A DNA stretch of 64,000 nt from Mactromeris polynyma (GCA_032209605.1 JASFXZ010000001.1:7813703-7877702); one strand, 5' to 3'; shown: positions 1 through 13,505, numbered from the stretch's first letter. Notes: generated by a model not told the origin, from the sequence alone. Made by a program: numbers and translations.

Positions 1-2870
1 GAGAAATTTGTCAAAAACTTAGTTTTTTAGAAATAACTAAAGTCTACGATTTAGAGGGACACCCCTCGTAAGTTTATTGAAAAGACGTGCGTTTTAGTTA
101 TACACAAAAACAATACAATGTTTGCTGAAAACGCTGTAGGTTATAACTAGTTAGTTAATAATTACAGAAGTCATATTTTCAAAAAATATTTTAATTTTTT
201 TTTTTATAAAATGGTGCGTCTTTAACCTCTGTTTCTTCGGTGGTGACATTGTTTGGTAAACTCTCGGGAACCTTGTAAGGTGATCAGACGGCCGTATGTA
301 TGTACATGTAGTATTATCTGAAATACTGCTGAACAAGTTCTGATAACTGAAGTGGTTTAAAGCCTCCACCTTCACCCAACACAGACATTGTACATGTGTA
401 TAGTTACTTGTGCATATATACATAACCTTAAATGTAAACATGGCAATAAAAGGCTTCCATATATAGAAGAACAACCAGCAGACGACATGAGGACACAATG
501 TCCTCAACGTAGCAAGTCATGACATGATATAAATGGTACATGATAAACTGCCGTTGATTTTAACTAAAATATTTACCAAGATGCATTTAGCATGAATTAC
601 TAAAAACATATTTAATATTATTATCCAAAATGAATGTAGAATTATAATCAAGTGGTCAAGAGGTTGACCACTGGTCTAAGGTCAGTTTGCTAAATAGTTA
701 ATACTCCAAATTTCGGTTCCTTGCCTTCGATTTACCGAAGGACTAAGCAGTGCTTTTATGGAATAATTTGGTAACGGTTGACAACCGCGGAACACTGGAT
801 CGATCGACTGTATTAAGGGCATCTGTTTTTTGTCTGACATACTATAATATGTCAAAACGTAGTTGTTTAGCAACATTTTAATAAAATTTCTATAACGTTT
901 TTACTAGTACTAGTATGCAAAAACTTTTTTTCTAAAATATAGTTCAACTTATTTTAGCAAATTGGGGATTCATTTTAAAACACAATTTGCCTCCTTGTGA
1001 CAAGTTAAAACACGCAATTTATATCTCTCCTTATCAGAAAAAACATTGACAATCAACATGGATTGAGATATGGTTTAATTTGATTATGCAAAAAAATGTC
1101 GTCGATTTACATGGTGGGCGATTGTTGGCAGAAAAGACTTTAAATCAATATACATGTATGACTATTGCGCTGACGTAGGACTACACGCTAAACATAATCG
1201 GGTAAATCACTTATCAGTAGAATATTGAACCTAGAGGTTTTTTTTTGTAGATAATGTATGCAGAAAACATGATAAAGCAAGTACTTGGATTAAATTTAAG
1301 CACAATGAATGTCCCATAACTTACACAGATATTAATGAGAAAGAAAAGTAACTACAATGAAACTACACAATGTGATAGCGAATAGTTTTGAGATAAAACA
1401 TACAAAGACAAAATTTAGTAGGTCATTGCATGTGTGAAGTAACAATGTTCGTGTTGCCATCACGACTTTAAAGAAATGACCGTGTTCACACGAAGAGATC
1501 ATTAACATTAAGCACATTAAGTAATAATTTAGTTAACCATATCAGGTCTAAGTTGGCGCGAAAAATAGATCTTGTTGGAGACGGGTCGGAGTTTTATCCC
1601 CAAAAATCGGTAAAAAATAATGGTGTACGTCGATAATCATACACAGATCATAAACCCCGGGGATTATACCTCACTTTAATGCCCTAATATATTAAGATAT
1701 CGCTTATATACACACACTATTGTGGGCGACACATTTCGTTCAGATCTACCTTGAAATAAATTAATCCTGTAGGTTTGAATATTAAAGAGATTTATTCATT
1801 TATAGCTTATTATTTCGGTGTAAATTGAAGAAATTAAGAGAGATTATATACGAATGTATAGCTGTCATAAGTATGCATGAGTCAATGTTACAATGATATC
1901 GGATTTATATTTATTTGTAGGGCTTATTCTTTACAACTATGTAACATAAAAATGGAAACGATTTGTATAGAATATTGACACACACGTAAGTAACACCAAT
2001 CAATATCTACTTCAGTGGAACATAAATATTATTCTTAAGTTCTCAAGCCGTTGCAAAATAAAATCATTGTATCAAGTTGGCATGAATGCCGTACTATAAG
2101 TTTGCGTAATATTTCAATATGATACACATCTGACAGCGTTAAGTCTGGCATTCATCTAGTAGTATATTCATACCCGTCCTACTATTAATTTAAGAATTTA
2201 AACAGGGTAGATTAATCATCTAGCATGTATTGCACATCTGTACGTGGGGCAATGACACACACAGCGCTCCTTTAGTGGCTCAGATTATATACACAGTTCG
2301 CTCCCCTGTACAGGTTTGACTCAAATCGAACACACAACAAACAGACGAGCATGGACAAAACCATAGTTAGTTTAAACATATTTTATTTACATACTATGAA
2401 CAACATAATAATACAAAACAACATTTTACATGAAACCAGTTTGTTCAGTAGTTAATGTAAAATGGATGAGACCGAAAGCCAATGACTTATATAGGTCTTC
2501 TCCTTTAAACAAAACTATCGTTATGTAGTATACAGGCCATTGTTTCAAGTCTAAACACTAGTAAGGGAAGTCCTTTACCTGTGCACTGAGAGGTTCAGGC
2601 CTCTGGTTACTCTCCTTTAGCATCGGGAGCTTATTCCGATACCTTCATATTCACCCTCTGCTTTATAACTCATACGGCAGCGGGTGAATGGAACGGTAGT
2701 GGAATCAAAGCGCTGTGTGGAGCGTAGCCTCTGGTCTAACCATCGCTGATATTTGGTTGTCTTGACTTCTTTTCAAGTACAATTTGTTATGAAGTCACTT
2801 TATTTATCATTTATCGTTAGTATACGAGTATAATGATACACTATATACATACGATACATACATATTTCAG
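1..2870. other. Intergenic or upstream intron, no gene recognised
   Basis: AT-rich sequence in which I see no exon with convincing splice sites or protein similarity. The short open frames here have low-complexity translations. The stretch at about 2571-2760 is less AT-rich, but its translations are broken by stops. The missing 5' exons of the stathmin-like gene could lie here or before the window. Confidence 0.5.
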
Positions 2871-3172
2871 AACTAGGCATTACGGGTACAGCCCTTCCAA
2901 CCAGAAATAGTGCTAAAGACAAAGCACGCTTGGAAGAATCCATGATATTACAGAAACTTCGAGAAGAGGGTTTGATCTCCAAACCAGCCTCAGAAAAACC
3001 CAGTGGTGTCTCATTTGAGATTGTGGAAATGAATAACGGAGGTGGTGGGGCGAAACTTCCATCACTGCCTCCACTGAAATTGGCGAAACTGGAGAAGAGA
3101 AGGAAGAAGAAGCGAACACTGACAGAGGATGAAATTAACCAAAAATTGGAGAGAGCAGAAGAGAGACGAAAG
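2871..3172 (+). CDS. Stathmin-like gene, exon n-1
   Basis: 302 nt: two bases completing a split codon plus 100 codons. It ends after AAG with donor GTAAAT. It holds the N-terminal stathmin motif and the start of the tubulin-binding helix (AEERRK). Confidence 0.8.
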
Positions 3173-5470
3173 GTAAATTTCATTTTAATAAATGTGCAAA
3201 ATATTTCTTCATGAGTGAATGAATTCTCAAAAAGTTGTCTTTGTTTTTTCATATTGATGTTTTGAAAGCACCAAATGTCTTCAGCGGAAAATTTCCAATG
3301 TATGAAAAAAAGTTTGCATCATTACATTAAAAGCTATGAAGATCCTTTATGCTATAAGACAATCAAAATGTGGACTGAAACATTTAGTTAACATTATTCG
3401 AAACTGTTGTGTGTTGTATGAATCATCAAATAGTAGTAATTCATAAATTTTTGAACTTGAACTTGGAACGTACATCATGTCACAATAGCAGCATTACCGA
3501 ACATATCAAACTGTTAATCCCTATCTCAAACTGAAAGAAACACTTTTACTCGCTGTGAGAGTATGTTATATCATTCAGTTTGTTTCCATAGTTTCGATCA
3601 TATTCAATGTTGTTTGTTATCGTCGTATTTTCATATACATGTACAACAATCGAGAGAAATAAAAAAATCAGTTGTTTGTTGTTGGAAAGACATTATTTGA
3701 GTGTATGCGTCTGTTTGATCACATTTTGCAAGCAGCTGATTTTTTTACATTTCTTTGATTCTTTATAAATTTTTGTTGAATACATTTCGCTGTAAAATAT
3801 TTGACTTAATTTGTTACGTTTTGAGAAATTGACACCAAGGATCGTAATTCTGTCAATCGTAAATCTTGATGTTTTACGTTAAGTATATAAAGGTCGTAAT
3901 TCCGTACATATCCCGTCTTCTATGGACACAGATATGACTAATACTGTAACAAGAATACAGATATAAATCCCATCGCTACCCATTTATTACTTACTGATAG
4001 TGTGGGTGTATAACTGTGGCATTATGTTTGACATATACTGACTTACAGGTATATAGAATATTACTAGACTTATCTTGTTTGATAAAATCCCCAAAGCAAT
4101 CACGCATATACATATTAACATGTACATGTATTAAATATTCAATGACCCGGTCATATTTTTACTGAGTCCTGGCTAAATATGGCCATCCTATAAACTGGCT
4201 TGATCATGGTACCCCGACCCACTCAACCCCTCAATTTGCACAGACTCAGACATTTGGCTCTTCATTGCAGACTTTATTTCGAGTGTGTCTAAAAGATCTA
4301 AATAAATAGAATACATGGTCCTACCCTGCCATACCAATATTACGAATAAACATGTATTTGGAAGAATGGACTAAACTCATGAAAATGTTCCTCAAAATTA
4401 GCAAATAATATATAAGTATGGGTTATATTTCAAATTCTGCGCCAGTGTTTAATCTAGAAGAATCAATTGCAAACATATATTTGAATGAACACTGTGTTTG
4501 CCTACCTGTCTCGATCGTTCAATAATCAGCCTTTATACAATACTTAAACATAAAATATTATTTTTGTACAAAGTGGCGTCAAAGTTAAGATGAAATCAAT
4601 TAAACTGTATGCCAACGAACGCCTACATTATAATATAAAATTGACAGCAGTCATGGCAGTGAAGATTATTATTTACTTAATAAAAAAGCACTAACACAAC
4701 TTAAGACTTTCATAACCTTTTCCTTAAATTGACTTGCATAATTCTCTGTTAGTTCGCACTTCTCTCTCAGATAATGTTATTTTCCTTTCGATTGACATTT
4801 AATACCTTACTCATACCCCCGCCCCGCCCCCTCTTAAATAATTTATCATTATCATTGTTCAACTTCGGTTTCTTCGCCATGCACGGAGTTTGAATATACA
4901 GTAAAACCTCGGTAATAAGACCACCGTTGGGACCCTTGAAACTGGTCTTTATATTGAGGGGGGTCTTAATATTGAGGTTGAATAAAGAGCCAAACAGTGA
5001 AAATGGATTTGAAAAGTGTGTTTTCAATTATTATTTTGAGGCGGTCCTATTAATGAGATGGTCTTTAAGTGAGGTATTACTGTAGCTTGGCAACCATTGA
5101 CTGGTAATCGAAATATTTTCATGCGTATATTTTTCATTTACAGAGAAAAGAACAATCACGTTTGGAGAAGATTAAAGAGTTAGACAAAGCCGATCAGACA
5201 GCTGCCTTAGAATCGTTCCATGATTACCAGAAGAAGAAAGAGGAACAAGTTTACCAAAAAATGGACAGCGTATCTGACAAGCGCCAACGTCGTCTGCAAG
5301 AAATTAAAGAAAAGCAATTAGAGCGGGAACGCAGACGAGAAGAAGTGCGCAGGCGCAAGAAGGAACGCTTGCTTCAGGGCGATGAAAATACAGAAAATGG
5401 AACTGGTGAAATAGTTAAAGACCTTTCAGAACTTTTAGTACGACAAGTTACGCCAATGGTACCAATATGA
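2871..5470 (+). CDS. Stathmin-family protein, C-terminal two coding exons (5' partial)
   Basis: Members of this family bind and sequester tubulin dimers and promote microtubule disassembly. Two exons join in frame: 2871-3172 (acceptor TTTCAG, donor AAG|GTAAAT) and 5144-5470 (acceptor TTTACAG, stop TGA 5468-5470). The first encodes a family-like N-terminal segment (GVSFEIVEM, a proline-rich piece, a Lys/Arg run) leading to EINQKLERAEERRK, which matches the conserved start of the stathmin helix. The second continues the long charged helix (KKKEEQVYQKMDSVSDKRQR, then KQLERERRREEVRRRKKERL) and ends in a non-helical tail. Upstream of 2871 the frame is open with two bases left over, so at least one earlier coding exon is missing here. 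An internal Met at 2942 is possible but would remove conserved residues. The family call is confident; assignment to a particular vertebrate paralogue is not possible. Confidence 0.8.
3173..5143 (+). other. Intron of stathmin-like gene
   Basis: GT-AG intron of about 2 kb in phase 0. The only clear feature is the MITE at 4897-5084, which ends some 60 bp before the acceptor. The rest is AT-rich with no recognised content. Confidence 0.7.
4897..5084. mobile_element. MITE, CAGTAAAACCTC family, copy 1
   Basis: Non-autonomous element with inverted ends: TACAGTAAAACCTC on the left, GAGGTATTACTGTA on the right. Inside are repeated modules reading like 'ggtcttaatattgagg'. TA at the outermost positions suggests a Tc1/mariner-type TA target (inference). 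Related copies lie at 7744-7924, 54379-54484 and, decayed, 30880-30990. Confidence 0.8.
5144..5470 (+). CDS. Stathmin-like gene, terminal coding exon
   Basis: Begins in phase 0 after TTTACAG; 108 codons plus stop. It encodes the highly charged C-terminal part of the stathmin helix and a short tail ending VTPMVPI. Confidence 0.8.
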   Translation, partial: RKEQSRLEKIKELDKADQTAALESFHDYQKKKEEQVYQKMDSVSDKRQRRLQEIKEKQLERERRREEVRRRKKERLLQGDENTENGTGEIVKDLSELLVRQVTPMVPI

Positions 5471-5857
5471 AGAATTTAGATTTTATTAGATTTTTATGAA
5501 GACATTTTGAATTTACTGGGGGTGAGTTTGCCCGTTTCATCGCTATGTATTCTTTCGGTTTCGATTTGAAAATCTACTGAGCGGACTACTTGATAGTTTT
5601 TTGGAATTTATGAAATCAAGCGGTAGATTGTCATTTTCAGTGGTTTGTTGATGAAACGAGCTGTCGTTTTGTTGCAACGGTATGAGAACCCCAATTTCGC
5701 AAGATCAACTTCAGTGACCCGGATGTAGTCATGGCAACACAAGAAACACAGTCGTGAGAAAACATCTACGTTATAAGACATTTTGTATTTACAAAATGAG
5801 CAGTATTGCTGTATTCAGTCACGGGGAAGCATAGCAAGGATAATTATTATGTTTTTT

Positions 5858-5863
5858 AATAAA
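5858..5863 (+). terminator. Polyadenylation signal AATAAA for stathmin-like gene
   Basis: AATAAA about 390 nt downstream of the stop, with no closer canonical signal noticed. The cleavage site is inferred. Confidence 0.5.
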
Positions 5864-8859
5864 GAGATTCAAAAATCGAGACTGAATGGTCGGTAAACTA
5901 GTTACCATGGTTACGTATTTAAACAAATGCGATTTCTTCTCAATTTGAAATCTTTAGTATTAGTCTGTGATATGTTTCTGTTATATGTTTCCTGAAATAT
6001 TTATTGTACAGTGAGTGTTTTATGCTTTATAGTCCATAGTTGTACTCATATTTATTTTGTCATTTACTTCAATGCATTCCATATAAGATTGTACATGTAG
6101 TGTGTAATCGCTAAATCACCACGTTTTCATGAAATCTCATATAAATACCTTGCTCAATATCATATAAAACGCTTCAAAACTAGAAATGAATCTAATACTA
6201 TAATTACATTATATATCTTCCTGACAACCGAGTATCAGATCTATAAATCGTGATTTCCATTGTAGCTTGCGACAGATTTGTCTAGACAGAGAGTGATAAA
6301 TTAAAAAACCTACATATAAGACTTTTGTACGAACATCCATAAAATATTTACGTGCGCAAAATCTCGTTTATATTTAATGTGACTTTAAATACTATAATAC
6401 ATAATAGTATTTTATCGGCATAAAACTTGTGGACGAACATTCTTAACAATCGATTAAACCATGCAGTGTACTGTTTGCATAACATAGTGTTATAAATTTT
6501 ACTTATTAACACATACAAAAACAATATTGGATATCGATAAAGCTTGTTAAGTAACGATTACACGCTAGTCAACGATAATCTTTGTTGCCATGCGTTGTTT
6601 AAACAATATTTTCTTTTCTATAGGTCAATAAGCGTATAACAGCCGCATATGATATTGTGTTAGTCGCTGGTACTTTAATGAATTTCTAATATTCGGTGGC
6701 TTTGAACAATTTAATTTAATTGTTATATCTTTGACCGCTTGCCAACACGACTTAACATACTTATCCATTCAGGCGTGGCTACTCGGTAAGCGATCAAATT
6801 GTACATATTTCCCAAAGGTTATAGTATCTATAAAATATTCAATAGACTACTAATTGGAAAGATTTACGTTCAATGCATGTCCTTCAGTAGCGTTCTCAAG
6901 GGCTTTGGTCACGTGGTTTGAGAGTAGAAACAAAGCATTTCCGTTATATCTTGTGGCCTTAATATGCATAATTTAATATATATGTACATTGTTGTAGGTA
7001 AACTTACTACTTTCATGTTCTGATAGAGAATTAGCCTTCAAGACGCAAGATCTGTCATACAGTCATATATAGTAAACGCCAATAAACGAAACTAAATTAG
7101 AAACAAAATATTTTTCAGACTTAGGAATATCTCGTAAAGCATTGAACTGGTTTACATTTTTACCGAACTTCATAAAACGGTAAAGCGATTGTGGACTGCT
7201 AACATCGTTTAAATTTAGCTATCGACTTGTTACCCATAATACAGAACTATAGCGTAGTTCAAGCCGTTTTGTAAAACAATTTTGGTACAGCCCTATAATA
7301 ACCTTTTCAATATTTATTCACAGATGTGTATATTATAGATATTTACATGTTCCATGCAACTATTCAAGTACTTACTTATGAAGCTGGTACAGTATTAAGC
7401 CTTTCTTGCATTAAAGAAATACCAAGTATTAAAACAATACATGTAAAGAACATGAACTATTTTATTTATACTTTTTTACAAATCAGGGATTCATATTTCT
7501 TTATTTCGTATTTATCGTTTCAGAGAATTTATTTATTTATTGTTGTTTTAAAGTTTGATCAGAGACATTTCCCCATCCCATCCATTCACCGCATCTATTT
7601 TTTCCATAACGTGTGTAAGAATAGTAATAATGGTCAAGAGTGCGAACCCGTCAGAACTATGTTCTAAAAGTCTATAGTATACATTTTCTGTTGATTTTAA
7701 TTGCAGTAAGCTGTAACAGTATTTATACAAATCAATTCAACAATAGTAAAACCTCAATAATCAGACCAACATTGAGACTCTTGAAAACTGGTCTCATTAT
7801 TGAGGTGGTCTTAATACTGAGGTTGAATAAAGACTTAAACAGTGAGAATTGACTTGAAAATTGTGTTCTTAATTTTGAGGTGGTCTTATTATTGAGGGGG
7901 TCTTTAAGTGAGATTTTACTGTATTGAAAAAAGGCCAATGTAAGCATGTGCAAATCGCTTTGTCGTAATGTAGTAAAGATTCCCAAAGTACAAAACGGCG
8001 GGTTAGCTCTTGACTAGTATATGAACTAGCATGTGTGTTTGTTGTTTAACTGTTACATTATTTCACGCAATTCAGTGTTGTAAATATTCATAAACTACTT
8101 ACTCATTATAAGTTAACAATGATTGCAAAAGTCAACAACAGTCACTCTTAAACTCATGTCAATTATTAATTTATTTATTACCTCATATAAAGCATTACCA
8201 ACATTCAGGTTGGACATAAACATTTATAGAGTGATTGCTGATGATTATTTGCTAGTCATTTTATTGAATAAATGCAGTTTTATGCATGAGTGATTGTTTA
8301 CGAATGAAACACTAGCATTATTATTGAATAGAATTATTATATTTGTTAGAAATTGTTTGTCTTCAATTACATCCAGCATTAAGCCGAGTCCTCAATTAAA
8401 CAGCGAAAAGTATGTCATCTGGGGTTCCTGTTTGCTATTCCAGGAGTCTTTCAGATTACGACGTACGTGATGTGTAACTCGATATATATAATCGTATGTC
8501 TGGTTATCAAGAAGCGGCGGCTATGAAGTCTAATGCAGAAACACGGGCTAGTAAGCATGCAGCAAGGGAGGATAATTCAAATGTAGTGCTACATTCTAGT
8601 ACCAACATAGCAAGATTTGTCTCCCTTCACAATAATGGAAGAAGTTACCCATTTGTGAATTCTTCATACACCGTAGCTTTTTGTCAACTGTAAGTCTTAG
8701 CAATAGTATAATTATGAATTACACAATAACTCAATATCCGTAATGAACGCATCAGATGATAAGGATTCAGCTACGTGTATCTATTCTTTTCTTTAGACTA
8801 ATGTTCATGTTAATGCGCAGTGACTTTCTTTTTAAAGTAACTTACATGGAAGTCTGCTG
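5864..8859. other. Intergenic, no gene recognised
   Basis: AT-rich sequence between the stathmin-like gene and the region downstream of the syntaxin gene. One MITE (7744-7924) is present. The short open frames at 7326-7667 and 8496-8693 have no recognisable motif, repeat support or splice context. Confidence 0.5.
7744..7924. mobile_element. MITE, CAGTAAAACCTC family, copy 2
   Basis: Left end AGTAAAACCTC, right end GAGATTTTACTGTA. The interior follows the copy at 4897-5084 closely, including 'gaggttgaataaagac' and 'gaggtggtcttatt'. Confidence 0.8.
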
Positions 8860-9070
8860 AGCCCCGGTAACTCAGCTAGTAGAGCCTGGGCAGTGACCTG
8901 GGAGGTCAAGGTTCAATTCACCAACAGGACAGATCATATTCTTCAGTGACAATTGGCAACAGTTATTTGTCCTCCACCTCTGATTCATGAGGTGTACATG
9001 TCAGCAGCTACAGGAGGGACATGTTAGTATTGGTACTGATGTGTATAACTGAAAAAATAGTTGAATGAAA
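8860..9070 (+). mobile_element. tRNA-derived SINE with conserved core
   Basis: The head resembles a tRNA gene: 'gccccggtaactcagctagt' covers an A-box-like region and 'ggttcaattc' a B box (GGTTCRANTCC). It is followed by the core 'cctctgattcatgaggtg' and a tail with 'aactgaaaaaatagttgaat'. The core and tail recur in the copies at 14729 and 55505. The family resembles the MetaSINE superfamily described from many animals (from memory). A second B-box-like stretch ('gggtttgaatctgt', 9139-9152) follows and may be another fragment. Confidence 0.65.
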
Positions 9071-10903
9071 GACTAGGACAAGTATTAACTTAAAGCTGAC
9101 ATGGTGATCTTGAGATAGATCTCTTTATCAGAAGTGTGTGGGTTTGAATCTGTGCATACACAAGTTTTCCTCCAGTTCGTCCTTCACATCCCTAAATTTG
9201 ATACCACAACTGGTTCGAAACCCAGGTCGCAGTTGGCATGAACTTGTTTCAGCAATCATAGTAAAATAAGAATATGTAAATTAATAATTTAGAGGTACAA
9301 CATAAGATTATCAATGGCATTAAGTTACTACAATCACAGACTTATTTTTTGGTATCTTTTATTACATTTCTATTTCATTTACAAATAACTGTGTGATAAA
9401 TGAATACCAACATAACAATATTGTAACAATTCACACTTCAGAATAGCAGAGTTGCTGGGAAATAATAAAAAAATCATTAAATTACAAAAAATCATTTTCT
9501 TATCATTAAAGTTTTGTTATCAACCTGTTCACATCTAGAAAGCAATTACCGGTTAGCAAAGAAAAGACATTGCCTCATCCTAAGTAGTATTTGGAAGATA
9601 AAAATGCATCACAATTAAGCAACAGACGCAGTTCAATAATGAAAAGGGTATTAAAAGATGCTATTAAAGAAGACAAGAATTCACTCGAGCACTAACAAAT
9701 GCTATTTGATGCTGAATTTCACAAAATCATTTTATAAAAAATATGTAACAAACCTAAATGTCAGGGGAATTTAAGACAGACTACGCATTTTACAATTAAT
9801 ATTTGCTCAAACAATGACACTGTCATACGTTATAAAAAAAAAAATTAGCAGTGAAAATCCAAAATGAAGAAGAAGTATTCTACAGTGTATTTTATTCATC
9901 TTCCAAACATTACTTCAGGAAAGATACAATACACTTTCAGTGCAGCAAGCAGTTCACATTGTATACACTGGGTAAGAGATAAAAAATGTTCATTTAGTAA
10001 ACATATCATTATCTTTTAACACAATTTTTGGTTGCAAATTTGATACGTAATAGATAAATGTTACATATATACACAAATTTCTCTCCCTAAATAAATGGTG
10101 TAGGAGTTGACCCAATTACACAGCATGGCTTGTTTTAGCAACAACACATACAGTATACATGCTGTGTAAATGAACTTATAATATGGACACAATACTAAAA
10201 GCAACTAAGCTCAGGATAGAATAAGCTTAAAAAGCCTAAAGAAAGACTAAGTGAATCAAAAGCAGGCCCTTACCTCAATACATTATAAATAAGACTCAGT
10301 AACTGATGCAAAATATATATTAAAGTTGACAAGCCCAATCTTCTTTCTGTTTACTCATGGTATATGTATGTTCTAACTCAACTCAACACAGAGTAGACTT
10401 TGTGATGTTAGCCATTCTTATTAACTGAATCAGGATATGTTGAATTAACACGAATATAAGATTGATATCAAGTCAATTTCATGGAGCAAGCGTGAAGAAT
10501 AGCATCATATATCAGTATTTTAATAAATAAAGTTCACTAGCAATGGTTAAAAAAAATATAAACATATTTGTTTGATAAATATATTATGATATTTTATTAA
10601 TGTAACATTGTACATGGTACATGTATTGACATGATAAAATCTTAACAAAAACATTGCACTTAAACATAGATTAACTTAGAATGCAAAATATACACAAATC
10701 TATAACAATGATTACGCAGTGATGAATGGCAATATAAATATGTACAACAACAATTAAACATACAAACACACACATACAACTTTTATAATTAAGATATGAA
10801 ACACATGCAAAGCAAAATCTGTCATGTTATTTGAACTCCATTCAATGTCTTTCTACGAGTAAAATTGTGTTAACGATGCTGACAGCAAGGCTGTAGCATC
10901 GTC

Positions 10904-11252
10904 TGGACATGGTCTACACTGCAGTCTGAACATGATTTACACAGCAGTCTGAACATGATCTACACTGCAGTCTGAACATGATCTACACTGCAGTCTGAAC
11001 ATGATTTACACTGCAGTCTGAACATGATTTACACTGCAGTCTGAACATGATCTACACTGCAGTCTGAACATTATTTACACTGCAGTCTGAACATGATTTA
11101 CACTGCAGCCTGAACATGATTTACACTGCAGCCTGAACATGATTTACACTGCAGCCTGAACATGATTTACACTGCAGCCTGAACATGATTTACACTGCAG
11201 TCTGAACATGATTTACACTGCAGTCTGAACATGATCTACACTGCAGTCTGAA
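10904..11252. repeat. 23-bp minisatellite, about 15 units
   Basis: Tandem units of the form 'tttacactgcagtctgaaca' plus 'tga', with scattered variants (TCTACACTG, CAGCC for CAGTC, ACAGCAG). Every unit carries a CTGCAG palindrome. Units with the CAGCC variant cluster in the middle of the array, which suggests local unit duplication. Confidence 0.95.
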
Positions 11253-12583
11253 TAGATCTCACCATTGGATGCAAACTGAAGTATTGTAATTTCACATGAC
11301 TTAGTTCATATTAAATGCAACAAACCCACCAACTTGTTAACAATAATGCCGCAAAAAAAGCAGATTCTCTATATTGAACTCCAACAGTGGTAACAAATAA
11401 ACGTAGCATCAATGAGTACAATGTCTATACAATATAATAGGCAACACACAGTGCAGAGATTGCTGTCAGTATATGTGGATATCTCCTCATACAGTTCCAT
11501 TTGGGACACACAAACAACGATATGTGCAAAAGGGTCATGATAACACGGCTAAAATCATAGAACCGTAAATGTCGGACATTATGCTCAACTAAGTTTGATG
11601 CTGGGTCAGTTTGGGTAAAATTCAACCTTAATTCTTTACACTAACCATACCACTAGGGATTAATTATCATCATATTTATAACCATTTACTGTAAAAAACT
11701 GAACTCAAGGTGCATTCAGTATTTAAGACAAATGATGTATGCAATATGTCATGACTACACATGAGCAGTAATACATTCAGACAACAATGGCATTGCGAAC
11801 AAGCTTACCCTTTAATATATTTATTTAGAGTCATAAATTCATGAAGGAAAAAAGCACTGTTGACTAATTTGAAGTCTTATTTAATCAGACAAACGATATA
11901 AGATATGCTGACCATTCATACTTCAAAGTCTCATTGAGTTCAAATAGTCACATGCCAACTGTGTTAATATAGAGAAAGAATTGGATACAATACTTGTATA
12001 TGACTGAATGTATGAACACAAATGTATGAACAAAAATCAAATATTCAATGAATTAATGATTAACAAAACACGAAGTGAGAAAATGTACACAACCATCATA
12101 ATGAATGACAAAGCTTACATTTAATTCTAAAAGTAACACAGTACAGTCAGATGAACAACTGTTATGATAGGAAGAGAGTTCTCCGAGTGTTTCCACTAAT
12201 TAATGTTTGATAGTTTAAAAACAATTCAGTTATGAAGAGTAACATTACAAGAAAAGTAAATTTGTACACTAATTTGCAGGAAGCTATAAAGTGAAACCAC
12301 ATGAAAATCATTAACAGAGTAGAGTATGCATACAATACATCTCATGTATGGAATGTAAAAATGTATTTTCTGTCTTATCTAATATCACACTATACATAGA
12401 ATTACCGTTCATTCTAATACATTGATTGGGTCTGAAATTTTATTTCGAAAAAACATGGTTTCCAATAGTCCATTTCTATTCGACGTGCATAAGAAAAACA
12501 TTGTAACCTGACATTTATTTTGGATGATACCAAGTATTCGGATAGAAGCTCGTCGAATAAACGATGTTCGACTATATGCATTA

Positions 12584-12840
12584 ACAACAGCATTTGAGCA
12601 CTGCTGAGGGAGTTACAACCTCTTTGGTAAGTGACGACATTTCAAGAAAACGCCACATGTGATGTCAATATGTGCAAGCAGGAAACAATATTTACTCCAT
12701 ATGGTCACTTTGTTTTCATATTGCCATATGGGACAAATATTGCTAACTGTCAGTACATGGGGATGTCACTTGTGACGTTGTCTGGAAATGACGTCACTTT
12801 GAAGAGGTTGGAAATCGTACAGCAGCGCTCATTTGTTGTT
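12584..12840. mobile_element. MITE with CRE-like TGACGTCA sites, copy 1
   Basis: Inverted ends: left 'acagcatttgagcactgctg', right 'cagcagcgctcatttgttgt'. The interior shares 'actccatatggtcac', 'gcaagcaggaaacaatattt' and 'ggaaatgacgtcacttt' with the copies at 23125-23360 and 35287-35600. Orientations differ between copies, as expected for a dispersed transposon. Confidence 0.8.
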
Positions 12841-13409
12841 ATTACCAGATTTAATTCCACACACAATGATAGTTCATGTAGTTATTGATAAGAAGTACCA
12901 ACAATGAAGTATCACATTTTTATGCTGTAACATCTTAAAAAAAAGCCAAAGTTGCTTTTCCCATTTCTTTCATATTGTAGATAAGCAATGCATATAAAGG
13001 GAAATTACATTTTTCTTAGTAGCATTTATAACTAGAAATACATTACTGTAAATCTCAAACAAAACGCTGGAAAACATATAAATTTACTGAAATACCATTT
13101 CTTAAATCTAAGTATCTAACTACAACTGTAACAGGACTATAAATTATATTAAAACAAAAGACGCTTGTTCCGAAAAAATTGTTGAGTAAACGAAACAATG
13201 AGTAAAACATCTTTATGCAGAACACATGAACAACTTGTCAGTCAAGCTCTGTCAAACAAATATAGTAAAATAGAAATATGACAAATCTTTCAGCAATAGT
13301 GGAGAAAACGAGATTTCTATTTTTGTTTCAGGTCATTTCTAAAATGGCAAAAGTTCTACAGCTTTCTCAGCTTGTTACATTCTGAAGATATCAGCAAGTG
13401 ATGTTGTAC

Positions 13410-13505
13410 TTAGTTCTTTGTAGCCAGCCAGATGATGAGAGCAACAATGATGATGATGACAGACAGAAATATCACAAGTATACAGCGCTTCTTACGAGAA
13501 CGTGA
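13410..13505 (-). CDS. Syntaxin-like gene, distal alternative terminal exon (anchor B)
   Basis: Acceptor TTTCAG, 31 codons, stop TAA at 13410-13412. Encodes SRSRKKRC followed by a transmembrane helix rich in Ile and Val ([16 protein letters not shown]) and the short lumenal tail LATKN. This resembles the vertebrate STX7/STX12 C terminus. The Cys at the membrane edge could be acylated (inference). Confidence 0.9.
   Translation of the reverse strand, partial: SRSRKKRCILVIFLSVIIIIVALIIWLATKN

Larger units (their letters stand above)
9251..13409 (-). other. Region downstream of the distal syntaxin exon: probable 3' UTR and flanking sequence
   Basis: No coding exon is recognised between the syntaxin distal stop codon and the SINE at 8860. 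On the minus strand this would be 3' UTR and downstream DNA. It contains the 23-bp minisatellite (10904-11252) and a CRE-bearing MITE (12584-12840). How far the transcript extends cannot be decided from sequence alone. Confidence 0.4.

Noticed and set aside
2571..2760. GC-richer segment upstream of the stathmin exon considered as its missing 5' exon
   Set aside because: No frame gives a Met followed by an open reading in the required phase with a donor.
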